Shown here: one piece after another, positions 23,364-32,394 of the stretch | How positions within the stretch are numbered: position 1 is the stretch's first letter | How the letters are laid out: each line of letters starts with the position of its first letter | Assembly: GCF_007859915.1 (NCBI RefSeq) | Contig: NZ_SJPM01000007.1 | Span: forward strand, 139,298 to 203,297 | Reading direction: 5' to 3' | Origin: Neorhodopirellula pilleata | GTDB taxonomy: Bacteria; Planctomycetota; Planctomycetia; Pirellulales; Pirellulaceae | DNA: 64,000 nucleotides | The notes under the pieces: model-generated | What the model was told of the DNA's origin: nothing | What the model saw: only the letters and a program-made list of their open reading frames with translations | The model's database searches: none | Position numbers and translations under genes: made by a program

Positions 23364-26032
23364 GTTTTCTCAACGCGACGCTGTTGGCGGGTATGTTGGC
23401 GGCGAGCGTGCCGGTCATCTTGCATCTGCTCGCTCGACAAAAACCCCAGCGAGTCGTGTTCCCCGGCGTGACTTTTTTGACGTCGCGATTGACCCACCAA
23501 AAAAGTCGATTGAAGATCCGCCGCTGGTGGCTGTTGGCGTTGCGGATTTTGGCTGTGGTGGTGTTCGCGTTGGTGCTGGCACGACCTCACATCGACGTTT
23601 CCAGTGCGTCTTCATGGACCACGATCGCGGTGCTCGGATTCGTCGCGTTTGGTTTAATCGCGTTGGCTTCGGTATCGTTCTCGCGAAATCTTTCACGCGG
23701 TTTGTCATGGTCGTTGTTGATCGCGGCGATGGTCGCTCTGTCGGCGTTTGGTGTCGGTGCGATCGCGGTTTTCGCCAGCGGCAAAGTTTCCGAGTTGCGA
23801 AACGAACAGCCCGCCGCCGTCGTGATCTTGATCGACAACTCTCCTGGTTCGGCTTGGACCACCGGCGATGCCGATTCCCCCTCTCGGCTCGCCGTCGCCA
23901 ACCAGCGGGCCAATGAATTGTTGCAGCGGTTGCCGGCCGGCAGCCGGGTCGGCGTCATCGACCGCTCGGCCGCGCCGGTCAGTTTTGCCCTCGACCTCGC
24001 CGCCGCCCGATCACGACTCAATCAATTCGAACCGCTCGCCGTCGTCGCTCCGATCGATCAACGGATCGAAGCGGCGATCGAACTCGTCCGAACGAGCGAA
24101 TTGACCAACCGCCACGTGATCGTGATCACCGACTTGGCCGAACCGACATGGAACCGTGACGTTCCCAAGAACGTGCAGTCCTCGCGGCTGAGCGCGGCCG
24201 CTCGAGCGGACGTGCGTGTCAGTCTGCTCGACATTCTCGACGACGACGCCACCGTTGCTTTCAATCGATCGCTTTCGATACCGCGTTTCGTCGACACGGT
24301 GCCATCGGCGGGTGCCGCCATCCCGATCAGTGTCGACGTGGATCTGAGTGTCCGATCGAACGAACAGGATTCAACCGTGCAGTCCGCAACCGCGCAGTCC
24401 GCAACCGTGCAATCCGCAACCGTGCAATTGTTGCTTTACGAAAACGATTCGTCATTGCCGGTCGTTCGCGACGGCGAAACCGTATTGCCTCGATTGCGGG
24501 CGGTCGATCGCGTATCGGTCGACATCCATTCCGACCGGACGACCGAAGTGGTGCTGTCGTTGCCGCCTCTGCCCCGAGGAACCTATCACGCGGTGATCGA
24601 ACTGGTCGGCGATGATTCGTTCGCATGGGACAATCGGCGGTATTTGACGATCGACTTACCCGAAGCGGCATCCGCGTTGATCGTGGGTGATCAACCCGAC
24701 GAAGCCCAGGTGATCGCCGCCGCTCTGGTCGCGCCCCACAACCTCGACGATCCCTCGGCTCCTTACCGCATTGAAACGGTCAACTACCGCGACTTGACGG
24801 CGATCGATTGGAAGCCTTTTGATTTGGTCGTCATGATCGATCCCCCGGTGCATTATGACTCCACCGCAAACAGCTGGGTCGGTTCGCCGGACGGACTCAG
24901 TACCGCGATGTTGGAACAACTGACTGATCGGGTCGCTGCGGGTGCGGGCTTGTTGATTTCGTTGGGGCCGTCAACGCAGCTCGTCAATTCATCGAGGGTG
25001 GCTTCGGACACCGGCACCGCCTCGCTGTTGCCGAAGCTTGTTCGCGTTTGGCGGGTTCCCGAACCCGGGACGTTTTTTCAGGTTTCATCGCCGCCGCATC
25101 CGATGATGGAGCCGTTGACCCGTCCCTCGACGAGACCCAACTGGAGCGATTTCCGGGTTCGCCGATTTTGGCAAACCGAGCCCCTTTGGCAACCCGAGCT
25201 ACAATCCGATCCCGCCGGCGATTGGAACGTCGTCGCCACGTTGGCCCAGCGTTCCGAAACCTCGACGGATGATGCGGACGAAGGGAATCCGAGGGCCGCC
25301 ATCCTGACGCGATCATTCGAGCAAGGACGCATCGCCGTGACGACGACCCCCTTGCCAGCGCTCGGTCCGGTAACGCGAACCTGGAACGATCTATTCACCA
25401 GCAGTGACGCATGGCCGGCGTTCGTGACCGTGCGAAATGCGTCGTCCTGGTTGGTCGGTTCGCAGTCCGATCCGAAAACCCTCTTGGTCGGTCAAACGGC
25501 CTTGCTTAGGGTCGATACCGCGCCGAGTGAAGCCAAGCCGATCGACGCCATCGAACCTGGGCAGTGGCAAGTCTTTCCCTCGGGTCGACTTCCATTCAAA
25601 CCGCAACTTCAGTCCGTCGCCGAATCCGAGGTCCTATCGATCCGTGATCTGTCGACGCCCGGAACTTATTTCCTGCGGAGGTTTGACATCTCGACAACCA
25701 AGACCACTGGCGGTGGAGTTTCGGCAAACTTACCGGTTTCTTGGTCAAGCTCGCATCGGGTTGAAATCGAAGATCTGGAAAAATGGTTCGACGTTGCCTC
25801 TGATCAAGAGACCGGCGATCAACGAGAGAGTCGCTGGGCGATCACCGATGACGTCGACGAGATTTCGCTGGTCAGCGATGGTAGTGGTAGCGGTGCCTTG
25901 GCTCTGCACGGACCGCTGATGTTGTTGGCGGTGTTTGTGTTTGTGGGCGAGCAGTTGTTGTCCAATCATTTCTACGGCAACGATCGAAGGCTTGCCAAAC
26001 CCGACCGTGCTTTCGTCGGGGCGGGCGGATGA
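23360..26032 (+). CDS. BatA-type N-terminal membrane protein with vWA-like domain
   Basis: 890 aa. The N-terminus MSFLNATLLAGMLAASVPVI with HLLARQKPQRVVFPGVTFL and LKIRRWWLLALRILAV is the BatA/aerotolerance start, with two TM segments. Here two further TMs follow (about 75-115). A vWA-like domain starts at VVILIDNSPGS, a degenerate MIDAS (DxSxGS). The large middle part is exposed, and one more TM lies near the C-terminus (LMLLAVFVFVGEQLL). Start and stop overlap the neighbours as ATGA. BatA-like proteins usually sit with MoxR and DUF58 genes, which are absent here. Role unknown, probably envelope-related. Confidence 0.87.
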   Translation: MSFLNATLLAGMLAASVPVILHLLARQKPQRVVFPGVTFLTSRLTHQKSRLKIRRWWLLALRILAVVVFALVLARPHIDVSSASSWTTIAVLGFVAFGLIALASVSFSRNLSRGLSWSLLIAAMVALSAFGVGAIAVFASGKVSELRNEQPAAVVILIDNSPGSAWTTGDADSPSRLAVANQRANELLQRLPAGSRVGVIDRSAAPVSFALDLAAARSRLNQFEPLAVVAPIDQRIEAAIELVRTSELTNRHVIVITDLAEPTWNRDVPKNVQSSRLSAAARADVRVSLLDILDDDATVAFNRSLSIPRFVDTVPSAGAAIPISVDVDLSVRSNEQDSTVQSATAQSATVQSATVQLLLYENDSSLPVVRDGETVLPRLRAVDRVSVDIHSDRTTEVVLSLPPLPRGTYHAVIELVGDDSFAWDNRRYLTIDLPEAASALIVGDQPDEAQVIAAALVAPHNLDDPSAPYRIETVNYRDLTAIDWKPFDLVVMIDPPVHYDSTANSWVGSPDGLSTAMLEQLTDRVAAGAGLLISLGPSTQLVNSSRVASDTGTASLLPKLVRVWRVPEPGTFFQVSSPPHPMMEPLTRPSTRPNWSDFRVRRFWQTEPLWQPELQSDPAGDWNVVATLAQRSETSTDDADEGNPRAAILTRSFEQGRIAVTTTPLPALGPVTRTWNDLFTSSDAWPAFVTVRNASSWLVGSQSDPKTLLVGQTALLRVDTAPSEAKPIDAIEPGQWQVFPSGRLPFKPQLQSVAESEVLSIRDLSTPGTYFLRRFDISTTKTTGGGVSANLPVSWSSSHRVEIEDLEKWFDVASDQETGDQRESRWAITDDVDEISLVSDGSGSGALALHGPLMLLAVFVFVGEQLLSNHFYGNDRRLAKPDRAFVGAGG

Positions 26033-28428
26033 GCCTGAGCTGGGATCCGGTTTACGATTCACAGAGCGTCGCGGTCCTGTTGGCGATCGCGATCGTCGCG
26101 TTGTTGCTGTGGGTGACGCCTTCGGGGACAACGCCGTATCGTCGTCGCATCTTATTGCTACTGCGTGGTCTCGCCGCGATCGCTCTGGTGCTGACACTGG
26201 TGCGCCCGGCTTTGGTGCAAACCGACAATCGTCCCACCGTGGCGACCTTAGTCATCGCGGCGGATTCGTCACGCAGCATGACGTTGGCGTCCGGCGAACT
26301 CAGTTCCGATTCAGGATCGCAGACACGCTGGGAACAACAACGCATGTTGCTCGAATCGTTAGCGAGGCAACTCGGCTTGAACGACGAGCGATTGAACGTC
26401 GCGTTGTTCCAATACGACCAAACCACTTCGTCGATCGGCGGTGGCCCGGTCAAGGACCTCGGCGAATGGATCGAGCCTTTGTCGCAAATCGATCCGGCGG
26501 GCAATTTGACGGATTTAGCTGGTCCATTGCAGACCGCCACCGATGCGGCCCGAACGACGCCGTTGGCCGGCGTGGTGTTGTTCGGTGACGGGACACAAAC
26601 CTTCACACCGGGGGCATCCGGCGAAGATGACCTGGGGTCGGTCAATATCGGCCCGATGGACGCGGCCAAACTGATCGGCGCGATGGGCGTGCCGCTGTGG
26701 ACGGTCGCGCTCGGCCCCGATTCGCAAGCCGGTGCGGTCCGCGATGTGGCCGTCGTTTCGTTACCGGAAACCTACCGGATGTTTTCAGGGAACGAAACCG
26801 AAATCGCGTTCGAAGTCGCCGTTCAGGGTTATCCCGGGCGAACGATTCCGATCACGCTGACCTGGGTCAATCAGAACAACCAATCCACCATTGCGGCGTC
26901 TCGCACGCTCCCCGCGAGTGGAAACCGAGACACCGTTCCCCTGCGAGTGCCCTTGATTGCCCCCGAGGCGGGGACGTACCGATTGATCGTCCAGGCCGAA
27001 TCGCCGGCGGGCGAAACCGATACGTCCAACGATCGCCAATTGGCGTTCGTCGACGTCCGCTCCGGTGGAGGAAGGGTGCTGTATTTAGAAGGCACGCCGA
27101 GGTTGGAACAGATGTTTCTCCGCCGCGCCGTTCGTCGTTTCCCCGACTTAGAACTAGCGTACCGATGGATACCACGAGATACGTCGTCCCGCTGGCCGAT
27201 CGATCTTTCCGATGATTTGCAACCGGGACGCTACGACATCGTGATCCTCGGTGATTTGCATTCGGCCGCCTTGGGCGAGAAACAACTTCGAACACTTGCC
27301 GAGATGGTCAACGAAGGCACGGCCTTGTTGACATTGGGAGGCGAGCACGCTTACGGTCCCGGCGGGTATGCCGATTCGCCGTTGGCCCAAGTCTTGCCTG
27401 TCGAAATGGATGCGAGCGTGCGGCAATCTCCCGGGCCGATTGCGAGTGAAGCGGGTGCCGCATCGGATGCCACGCCGGGACAAATCAAAAAGCCTTTTCG
27501 ATTGAACGTCCGACGCCCGCACCCGATCACGACGATCGTGACCGGCGATTCATCTTGGACGTCACTTCCCGAAATGCCAGGAGCCAATCGGTGGACGGGA
27601 GTCCGAGTGGCTCCCGGCGTCCAAGTCTTGTTGGATGCCGGCAAGCAACTGAACATCAACACCGCCGACGATCAGGTACAGCCGATGATGGTCATCGGTG
27701 AATACGGTCAAGGCCGCGTCGCCTCGGTCGCTTTCGATTCGACATGGACATGGTGGCGTGGCGGTGCCAACGAGTTTCATCGGCGGTATTGGCGTCAGTT
27801 GATGTTGTGGCTTTTGTCTCGTGAGGAAACCGACGAGGACCAAATCCGAATTGAAATGTCCCCGCGCCGATTCATCGCATCAGAAGGCAGCGCCTTCACC
27901 GCATCGGTCACGCGAGCGGGCGCGACGCCGACGAACGCGGACGCCGTGTCCAACCGGGTCGCTGAAATTCAATTGGAAGATGGAACCACACAGAACGTTC
28001 CGGCCCAGACGACGGTCCAGCAAAACGATCAATCGCAACTCGTTCGCATTTCCGGTTCCGTCCCGACCGGACTTCCCCCAGGCATTCATTCGTTGAAGGT
28101 TAGCATTGAGGGAACCAATCCCATGTCGTCTACCATGCCATTTCAAGTCATCGACGACACCCGAGAGTTTATCGCCGACGCCCCCAACCACGCGTTATTG
28201 GGACGACTCGCCTCCGCCACCTCCGCTGCGGGTGGCGAGTCATTCCGCGCCGATCAAATCGAACAACTCGCCGAGCGGATCACCGATCAACGTCGACGGG
28301 CTCAACGAGTCGTCATCGAGAAAAAACGCCTGGGCGATGATCCGATCACCGGTTGGATGCTGTTCGTATTGTTCGCCGGTTCCCTGTCGATCGAATGGTA
28401 CCTACGACGACAATGGGGACTGGCGTGA
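26029..28428 (+). CDS. Large membrane vWA / glutamine-amidotransferase-like protein
   Basis: 799 aa. Two N-terminal TM segments (about residues 12-30 and 41-60) precede a vWA domain with an intact MIDAS start (ADSSRSM) and VVLFGDGTQT. A later Rossmann-like segment, VILGDLHSAALGEKQLR with LLTLGGEHAYGPGGY, resembles the class I amidotransferase-like domain common in planctomycete vWA proteins. A TM closes the C-terminus (GWMLFVLFAGSLSIEWYL). Its start overlaps the preceding stop (ATGA), so the two are made together and may form one complex. Confidence 0.87.
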   Translation: MSLSWDPVYDSQSVAVLLAIAIVALLLWVTPSGTTPYRRRILLLLRGLAAIALVLTLVRPALVQTDNRPTVATLVIAADSSRSMTLASGELSSDSGSQTRWEQQRMLLESLARQLGLNDERLNVALFQYDQTTSSIGGGPVKDLGEWIEPLSQIDPAGNLTDLAGPLQTATDAARTTPLAGVVLFGDGTQTFTPGASGEDDLGSVNIGPMDAAKLIGAMGVPLWTVALGPDSQAGAVRDVAVVSLPETYRMFSGNETEIAFEVAVQGYPGRTIPITLTWVNQNNQSTIAASRTLPASGNRDTVPLRVPLIAPEAGTYRLIVQAESPAGETDTSNDRQLAFVDVRSGGGRVLYLEGTPRLEQMFLRRAVRRFPDLELAYRWIPRDTSSRWPIDLSDDLQPGRYDIVILGDLHSAALGEKQLRTLAEMVNEGTALLTLGGEHAYGPGGYADSPLAQVLPVEMDASVRQSPGPIASEAGAASDATPGQIKKPFRLNVRRPHPITTIVTGDSSWTSLPEMPGANRWTGVRVAPGVQVLLDAGKQLNINTADDQVQPMMVIGEYGQGRVASVAFDSTWTWWRGGANEFHRRYWRQLMLWLLSREETDEDQIRIEMSPRRFIASEGSAFTASVTRAGATPTNADAVSNRVAEIQLEDGTTQNVPAQTTVQQNDQSQLVRISGSVPTGLPPGIHSLKVSIEGTNPMSSTMPFQVIDDTREFIADAPNHALLGRLASATSAAGGESFRADQIEQLAERITDQRRRAQRVVIEKKRLGDDPITGWMLFVLFAGSLSIEWYLRRQWGLA

Positions 28429-28457
28429 TGGCTAGGTAGTGAAATGGTTACCGGAAG

Positions 28458-29264
28458 TTAACTATGCATGACACAGCCACCGTCGACATTGATGGTTTGA
28501 CCGGTGACTTCTTTGGCGCGGTCGGATGAAAGGAAGACGATCATCGACGCCACGTCTTCGCAAGTCTGCCAACGTCCCAACGGAACGATGTTCTTGATTT
28601 TTCGATCGGCCCAATCCTCATAGCTGAGTTGATGTTTGGGTTCGGTCCGATCGAACCAGGATTGCCAAACCGAACGATTTAGCGGCGTTTTTACCATTCC
28701 GGGGCTGACCGAGTTTACCCTTATGTTGTGCGGCGCAAGATCTTTAGCCATGCACTGCGCGAAGTTGATATTGGCCGCTTTGCTCGCGCTGTAAGGCGGA
28801 TCGGTTTGAGAACCGATCTGCCCAGCGATCGAGGCTAGAAAGACGAAGGTACCTGAACGCCGTTGGACCATCGTCGGTGTCAAGGCTGCCGCGATATGGG
28901 CCATTCCAAGAATATTGACTTCCAAGGTTCGCGTCCAATCTTGGGGAGCGACATGCGTGAAGGGAAATCCATACTTCCCCGATCCGATTGCCGCACAGTG
29001 CACCACATGGTTAATGCGTCGGTGAACTGCCAAGCAGTCCGTGGTCGCCCGCATAACTTGATCTCCATCGATAACGTCGACCATCCGCGTGCTGACCGAT
29101 ACTCCTATTGCCCGCAGTTCGTCGGCAACCTCGTTCAAGCTCGGCGAGATGTCCCACAGTTCGAGCGAGCAACCTTCCTCGGCAAACAGCCGTGCGGTTG
29201 CCAAACCAATACCGCTCGCACCGCCGGTAATGACAGCCAAGTTGCCGGTTAGTTTTAAATCCAT
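28458..29264 (-). CDS. Short-chain dehydrogenase/reductase (SDR)
   Basis: 268 aa from the ATG at 29264 (MDLKLTGNLAVITG), giving the expected classical SDR length. Cofactor motif TGGASGIG (near residues 13-20), the catalytic region with LASIAGQIGSQTDPPYSASKAA split as Ser of LASIAG and YSASK, and the C-terminal VDGGCVMHS. NAD(P)-dependent oxidation of an alcohol or sugar is expected; the substrate is unknown. It is divergent from the sulfatase across 170 bp, so the two may share regulation. Confidence 0.92.
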   Translation of the reverse strand: MDLKLTGNLAVITGGASGIGLATARLFAEEGCSLELWDISPSLNEVADELRAIGVSVSTRMVDVIDGDQVMRATTDCLAVHRRINHVVHCAAIGSGKYGFPFTHVAPQDWTRTLEVNILGMAHIAAALTPTMVQRRSGTFVFLASIAGQIGSQTDPPYSASKAANINFAQCMAKDLAPHNIRVNSVSPGMVKTPLNRSVWQSWFDRTEPKHQLSYEDWADRKIKNIVPLGRWQTCEDVASMIVFLSSDRAKEVTGQTINVDGGCVMHS

Positions 29265-29433
29265 GTTTGTTCTCGTTGCTTGGTGGTAAAGACACCGACG
29301 GTTGATCGGCACGAGCGATTGGACGAGATTAATCTCATATAGTAACGCTCGGAATTGACGAGCTACTTGACAGGAAAGATACTCGTTTCGAAGTCAGTCC
29401 AACGCACGATCGTTCCAATCAAAGGAATTCAAC

Positions 29434-31296
29434 ATGATCCGATTCCTGACACAGTCGCTTCTTTCCCCGCGAGTTTTCAGCGGCAGCCTAGAATCCGCCG
29501 GACACCGACTACGCAAGATAGCGAATTTTGTCCTCACGGTTGGCATCGCGGTATTATCGGGCAGTTCTTTCGCGCCGCGAAGCAAAGCCGAGTCGCCCGA
29601 TCGCCCGAACATTGTGTTCATCATGACTGACGATCAAGGTTATTGGGACACCGGTGCGACGGGGAATCCGCATATCGACACGCCGTTCATGGATCAGATC
29701 GCGCAACAGGGCGTGCAACTGGACCGATACTATGCCGCACCTGTGTGTGCTCCGACTCGGGCCGGATTGATGACCGGCCGGTACTATTTGCGGACCGAAC
29801 TCTACAACACTCGCTTCGGCGGCGACTCATTAGGGCTCGATGAAATCACCGTCGCGGAGTTGCTTCGCGAATCAGGCTATCGGACTGGTATGTTTGGGAA
29901 GTGGCACTTGGGCAAGTACCCGGGTTATCAACCACATCAACGTGGTTTTGATGAATTCTTTGGGCACTATCACGGACACATCGAGCGTTATCAATTTCCT
30001 GACCAAATTTATCACAACGGCGTTCAGGTCGAAGCTCGCGGTTACGTTACCGATGTCTTCACCGACGCATCGATCGATTTCATCGAAGCTGCCACAAAAC
30101 AAAAACAGACGCCGTTTTTCTGTGCGTTGACTTACAACGCACCGCATTCCCCGTTCTTGTTGGATACGTCTCACTTCGATCAGGCCAACGGCGACGAATT
30201 GATCGAAAAGTACCTCAAGCGGGGGCTGCCGATCCGGGAGGCACGCATCTACGGATTGATCGAACGCGTTGATGTGAACGTCGGTCGTTTGCTGGCGAAG
30301 CTAGAAGAGTTGGGAATCGCGGAAAACACGTTGGTCGTTTTCACCAGCGACAATGGCGGCGTGAGCAAGTTCTTCAAGGCCGGCATGAATGGGAACAAGT
30401 CCAGTGCCTACGAAGGAGGCGTCCGCGCACCGTGCTTTGTCCGTTGGCCCGGAACCATTCCGGCAGGAAAAGTGATCAACGCTCAAACCTCACACGTCGA
30501 TTGGATGCCGACGTTTTGCGAATTGGCCGGCATTGCCGTTCCACAGGACCGCGCGATCGACGGAAAAAGCTTGGTCGGGTTGCTCAAATTGGGCCATGCT
30601 GATTCGCACCATCGTTATGTCTATCACACCTGGGACCGTTATTTCCCCAGCAAAGACCGGAGGTGGAGCATCAGTGACGACCGATGGAAGCTGCTGTGCC
30701 AGATCGGCGAGGACGTGAAGCCAGAGCGAAAGCATTGGCGACTGTTTGATCTTCAGGACGATCCGGGTGAGCAAAAAAACCTCGCCACGACGCATCCCGA
30801 GATCGTTGGTCGTTTAAGAGCGGAGTTCGTACGTTGGTTCGACGAGGTAACCGAAGGCATCCACTACGCCCCGATCCGAATCCCAGTGGCTGCAGAACCG
30901 GTGGAGATCTCCCCCAGTTGGGCGACATGGAAAGGTGAGCACATTGAGTATGTTTTTGATGGGTACGATTGGGACACGATTCAGGGTTGGAAAATGCCCG
31001 GTGAGAAGGCGGTTTGGCGTTTGGATGTCAAAACGCCCGGGATGTATCGGGTCGTCTTGACTTACGGTTGCCGACCGGTCGATCGAGGCGGGGTGATCGA
31101 GCTACGCAGCGGAGATCATGAGCCGGTCCGGCACACCGTTGATCCCACCGCCACGGCCGACCAATTCGAATCCGTCGAGGTCGGGGTGATCGAGCTGTCC
31201 GCTGGCGAACAAGAGCTCTCCGCAACCGTGGTGGATTGTCCGGGACAAGAGTTGATGCGGCTCAATCGGATCGAACTGATCCGTCGACTTCCGTGA
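29434..31296 (+). CDS. Type I (formylglycine) sulfatase
   Basis: 620 aa. A hydrophobic signal region (about residues 29-50) predicts export. The metal site begins NIVFIMTDDQGY (D66, D67). The sulfatase signature CAPTRAGLMTGR places the formylglycine cysteine at C105. KWHLGKYPGY and FTSDNGG are further active-site motifs. After the sulfatase core (to about residue 480) comes an extra beta-rich C-terminal domain of about 110 residues, resembling a carbohydrate-binding or DUF5077-like module. Marine planctomycetes use many such enzymes on sulfated algal polysaccharides. The target glycan cannot be told. Confidence 0.93.
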   Translation: MIRFLTQSLLSPRVFSGSLESAGHRLRKIANFVLTVGIAVLSGSSFAPRSKAESPDRPNIVFIMTDDQGYWDTGATGNPHIDTPFMDQIAQQGVQLDRYYAAPVCAPTRAGLMTGRYYLRTELYNTRFGGDSLGLDEITVAELLRESGYRTGMFGKWHLGKYPGYQPHQRGFDEFFGHYHGHIERYQFPDQIYHNGVQVEARGYVTDVFTDASIDFIEAATKQKQTPFFCALTYNAPHSPFLLDTSHFDQANGDELIEKYLKRGLPIREARIYGLIERVDVNVGRLLAKLEELGIAENTLVVFTSDNGGVSKFFKAGMNGNKSSAYEGGVRAPCFVRWPGTIPAGKVINAQTSHVDWMPTFCELAGIAVPQDRAIDGKSLVGLLKLGHADSHHRYVYHTWDRYFPSKDRRWSISDDRWKLLCQIGEDVKPERKHWRLFDLQDDPGEQKNLATTHPEIVGRLRAEFVRWFDEVTEGIHYAPIRIPVAAEPVEISPSWATWKGEHIEYVFDGYDWDTIQGWKMPGEKAVWRLDVKTPGMYRVVLTYGCRPVDRGGVIELRSGDHEPVRHTVDPTATADQFESVEVGVIELSAGEQELSATVVDCPGQELMRLNRIELIRRLP

Positions 31297-31617
31297 GCTA
31301 CCCCGCCCAGTTTGCCAGGCTGCTCATTTGCTGCCCTGCTTGTGCGACACAATGTCGCGTTCAGCCCGGTGGCCTTGTCGCCGTCGGCACTTACGCGTGA
31401 TAATCCCTGGCCGCGATCGGTTCAACGTGACTTTTTTTGCGAGAAATGCTTTAGCATCGTCGTGGAAAAGACGCTTTGAACTGGACAGCGGACCAGCTTT
31501 GCACTCTCTTTCTCTTCTCGCTGGCGCGGTCCCTTGTTCCCGTTGGCTTCATGACGAAGTGACGGTTTCATTGTTTAGTCGCGAATCCAATTTGCTGATG
31601 AGTTATTTAGGTCGATC
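31297..31617. other. Intergenic region upstream of the respiratory operon
   Basis: 321 bp without a convincing gene. It must hold the terminator of the sulfatase and the promoter of the actA-ctaF operon. I could not identify a clear -35/-10 pair. A short ORF at 31328-31621 lacks any protein character and is not called. Confidence 0.6.
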
Positions 31618-32307
31618 ATGAAACGATTTTTGTTTCCCCGCTGGATCAATCCCTTCCTGGGCGTCCTCGGTTTGGCTGCCGTTGGCGGAGGCGTTTACGC
31701 TGCCGCGATGGGCGGTTTGGTAACCGATCCGAAGACCCTCAACGTCGGTTACATGCCGTCTCAGCCGGTCCCGTTCAGTCACGCGTTGCACGCGGGGCAA
31801 TTGAAAATGGACTGCCGTTATTGCCACAACACGGTTTTCGAGGCGGCTCACGCGGCAATTCCGCCGACCGCCACTTGCATCAACTGTCACTCGCCCGCCG
31901 GCGAAGGCGGCCAGTCCGCACTCGGGGCCGTCCGCACCGATAGCCTCAAGCTGCAGCCGATCCATGAGAGCTGGAAGACCGGTCGCTCGATGGCTTGGAA
32001 GCGAATCCACAACCTCCCCGAGTTCGTGTACTTCAACCACGCCGCCCACGTGAATTCAGGCGTCAGTTGCAAGTCGTGTCACGGTCGGATCGATCAGATG
32101 GAAGTGGTTTACCAAGCCGAAGAACTATCCATGGCGTGGTGTATCACTTGTCACCGCAACCCCGACCCGCACCTGCGTCCTCAAGAGTTCGTTACGAAGC
32201 TGGATTGGAAGCCGAGCGAAGACGAATGGAACGACGCCAAAATTGCTGAGCATAAAGAAAAGTACAACATCAACCCGCAGGTTCACTGTGCCGTTTGCCA
32301 CCGGTAG
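31618..32307 (+). CDS. actA: Alternative complex III subunit ActA, pentaheme cytochrome c
   Basis: 229 aa. An N-terminal TM anchor (about residues 12-32) precedes five CXXCH motifs (CRYCH, CINCH, CKSCH, CITCH, CAVCH), the exact number expected for ActA. The protein lies on the periplasmic side and wires electrons from menaquinol oxidation to the monoheme cytochrome subunit. It is the first gene of a plus-strand block of eleven respiratory genes. Confidence 0.95.
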   Translation: MKRFLFPRWINPFLGVLGLAAVGGGVYAAAMGGLVTDPKTLNVGYMPSQPVPFSHALHAGQLKMDCRYCHNTVFEAAHAAIPPTATCINCHSPAGEGGQSALGAVRTDSLKLQPIHESWKTGRSMAWKRIHNLPEFVYFNHAAHVNSGVSCKSCHGRIDQMEVVYQAEELSMAWCITCHRNPDPHLRPQEFVTKLDWKPSEDEWNDAKIAEHKEKYNINPQVHCAVCHR

Positions 32308-32394
32308 CGGATTGCCGCCGGTAAAGAAGTGCCCGACCGGACGGGCGAGTTTTTCGAATCCAATCCAAAAGCATCTCGCTAACTGTTCATAAAG

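Noticed and set aside
31328..31621. 97-codon ORF upstream of actA
   Set aside because: No family, atypical residue use, and it overlaps the actA start region.
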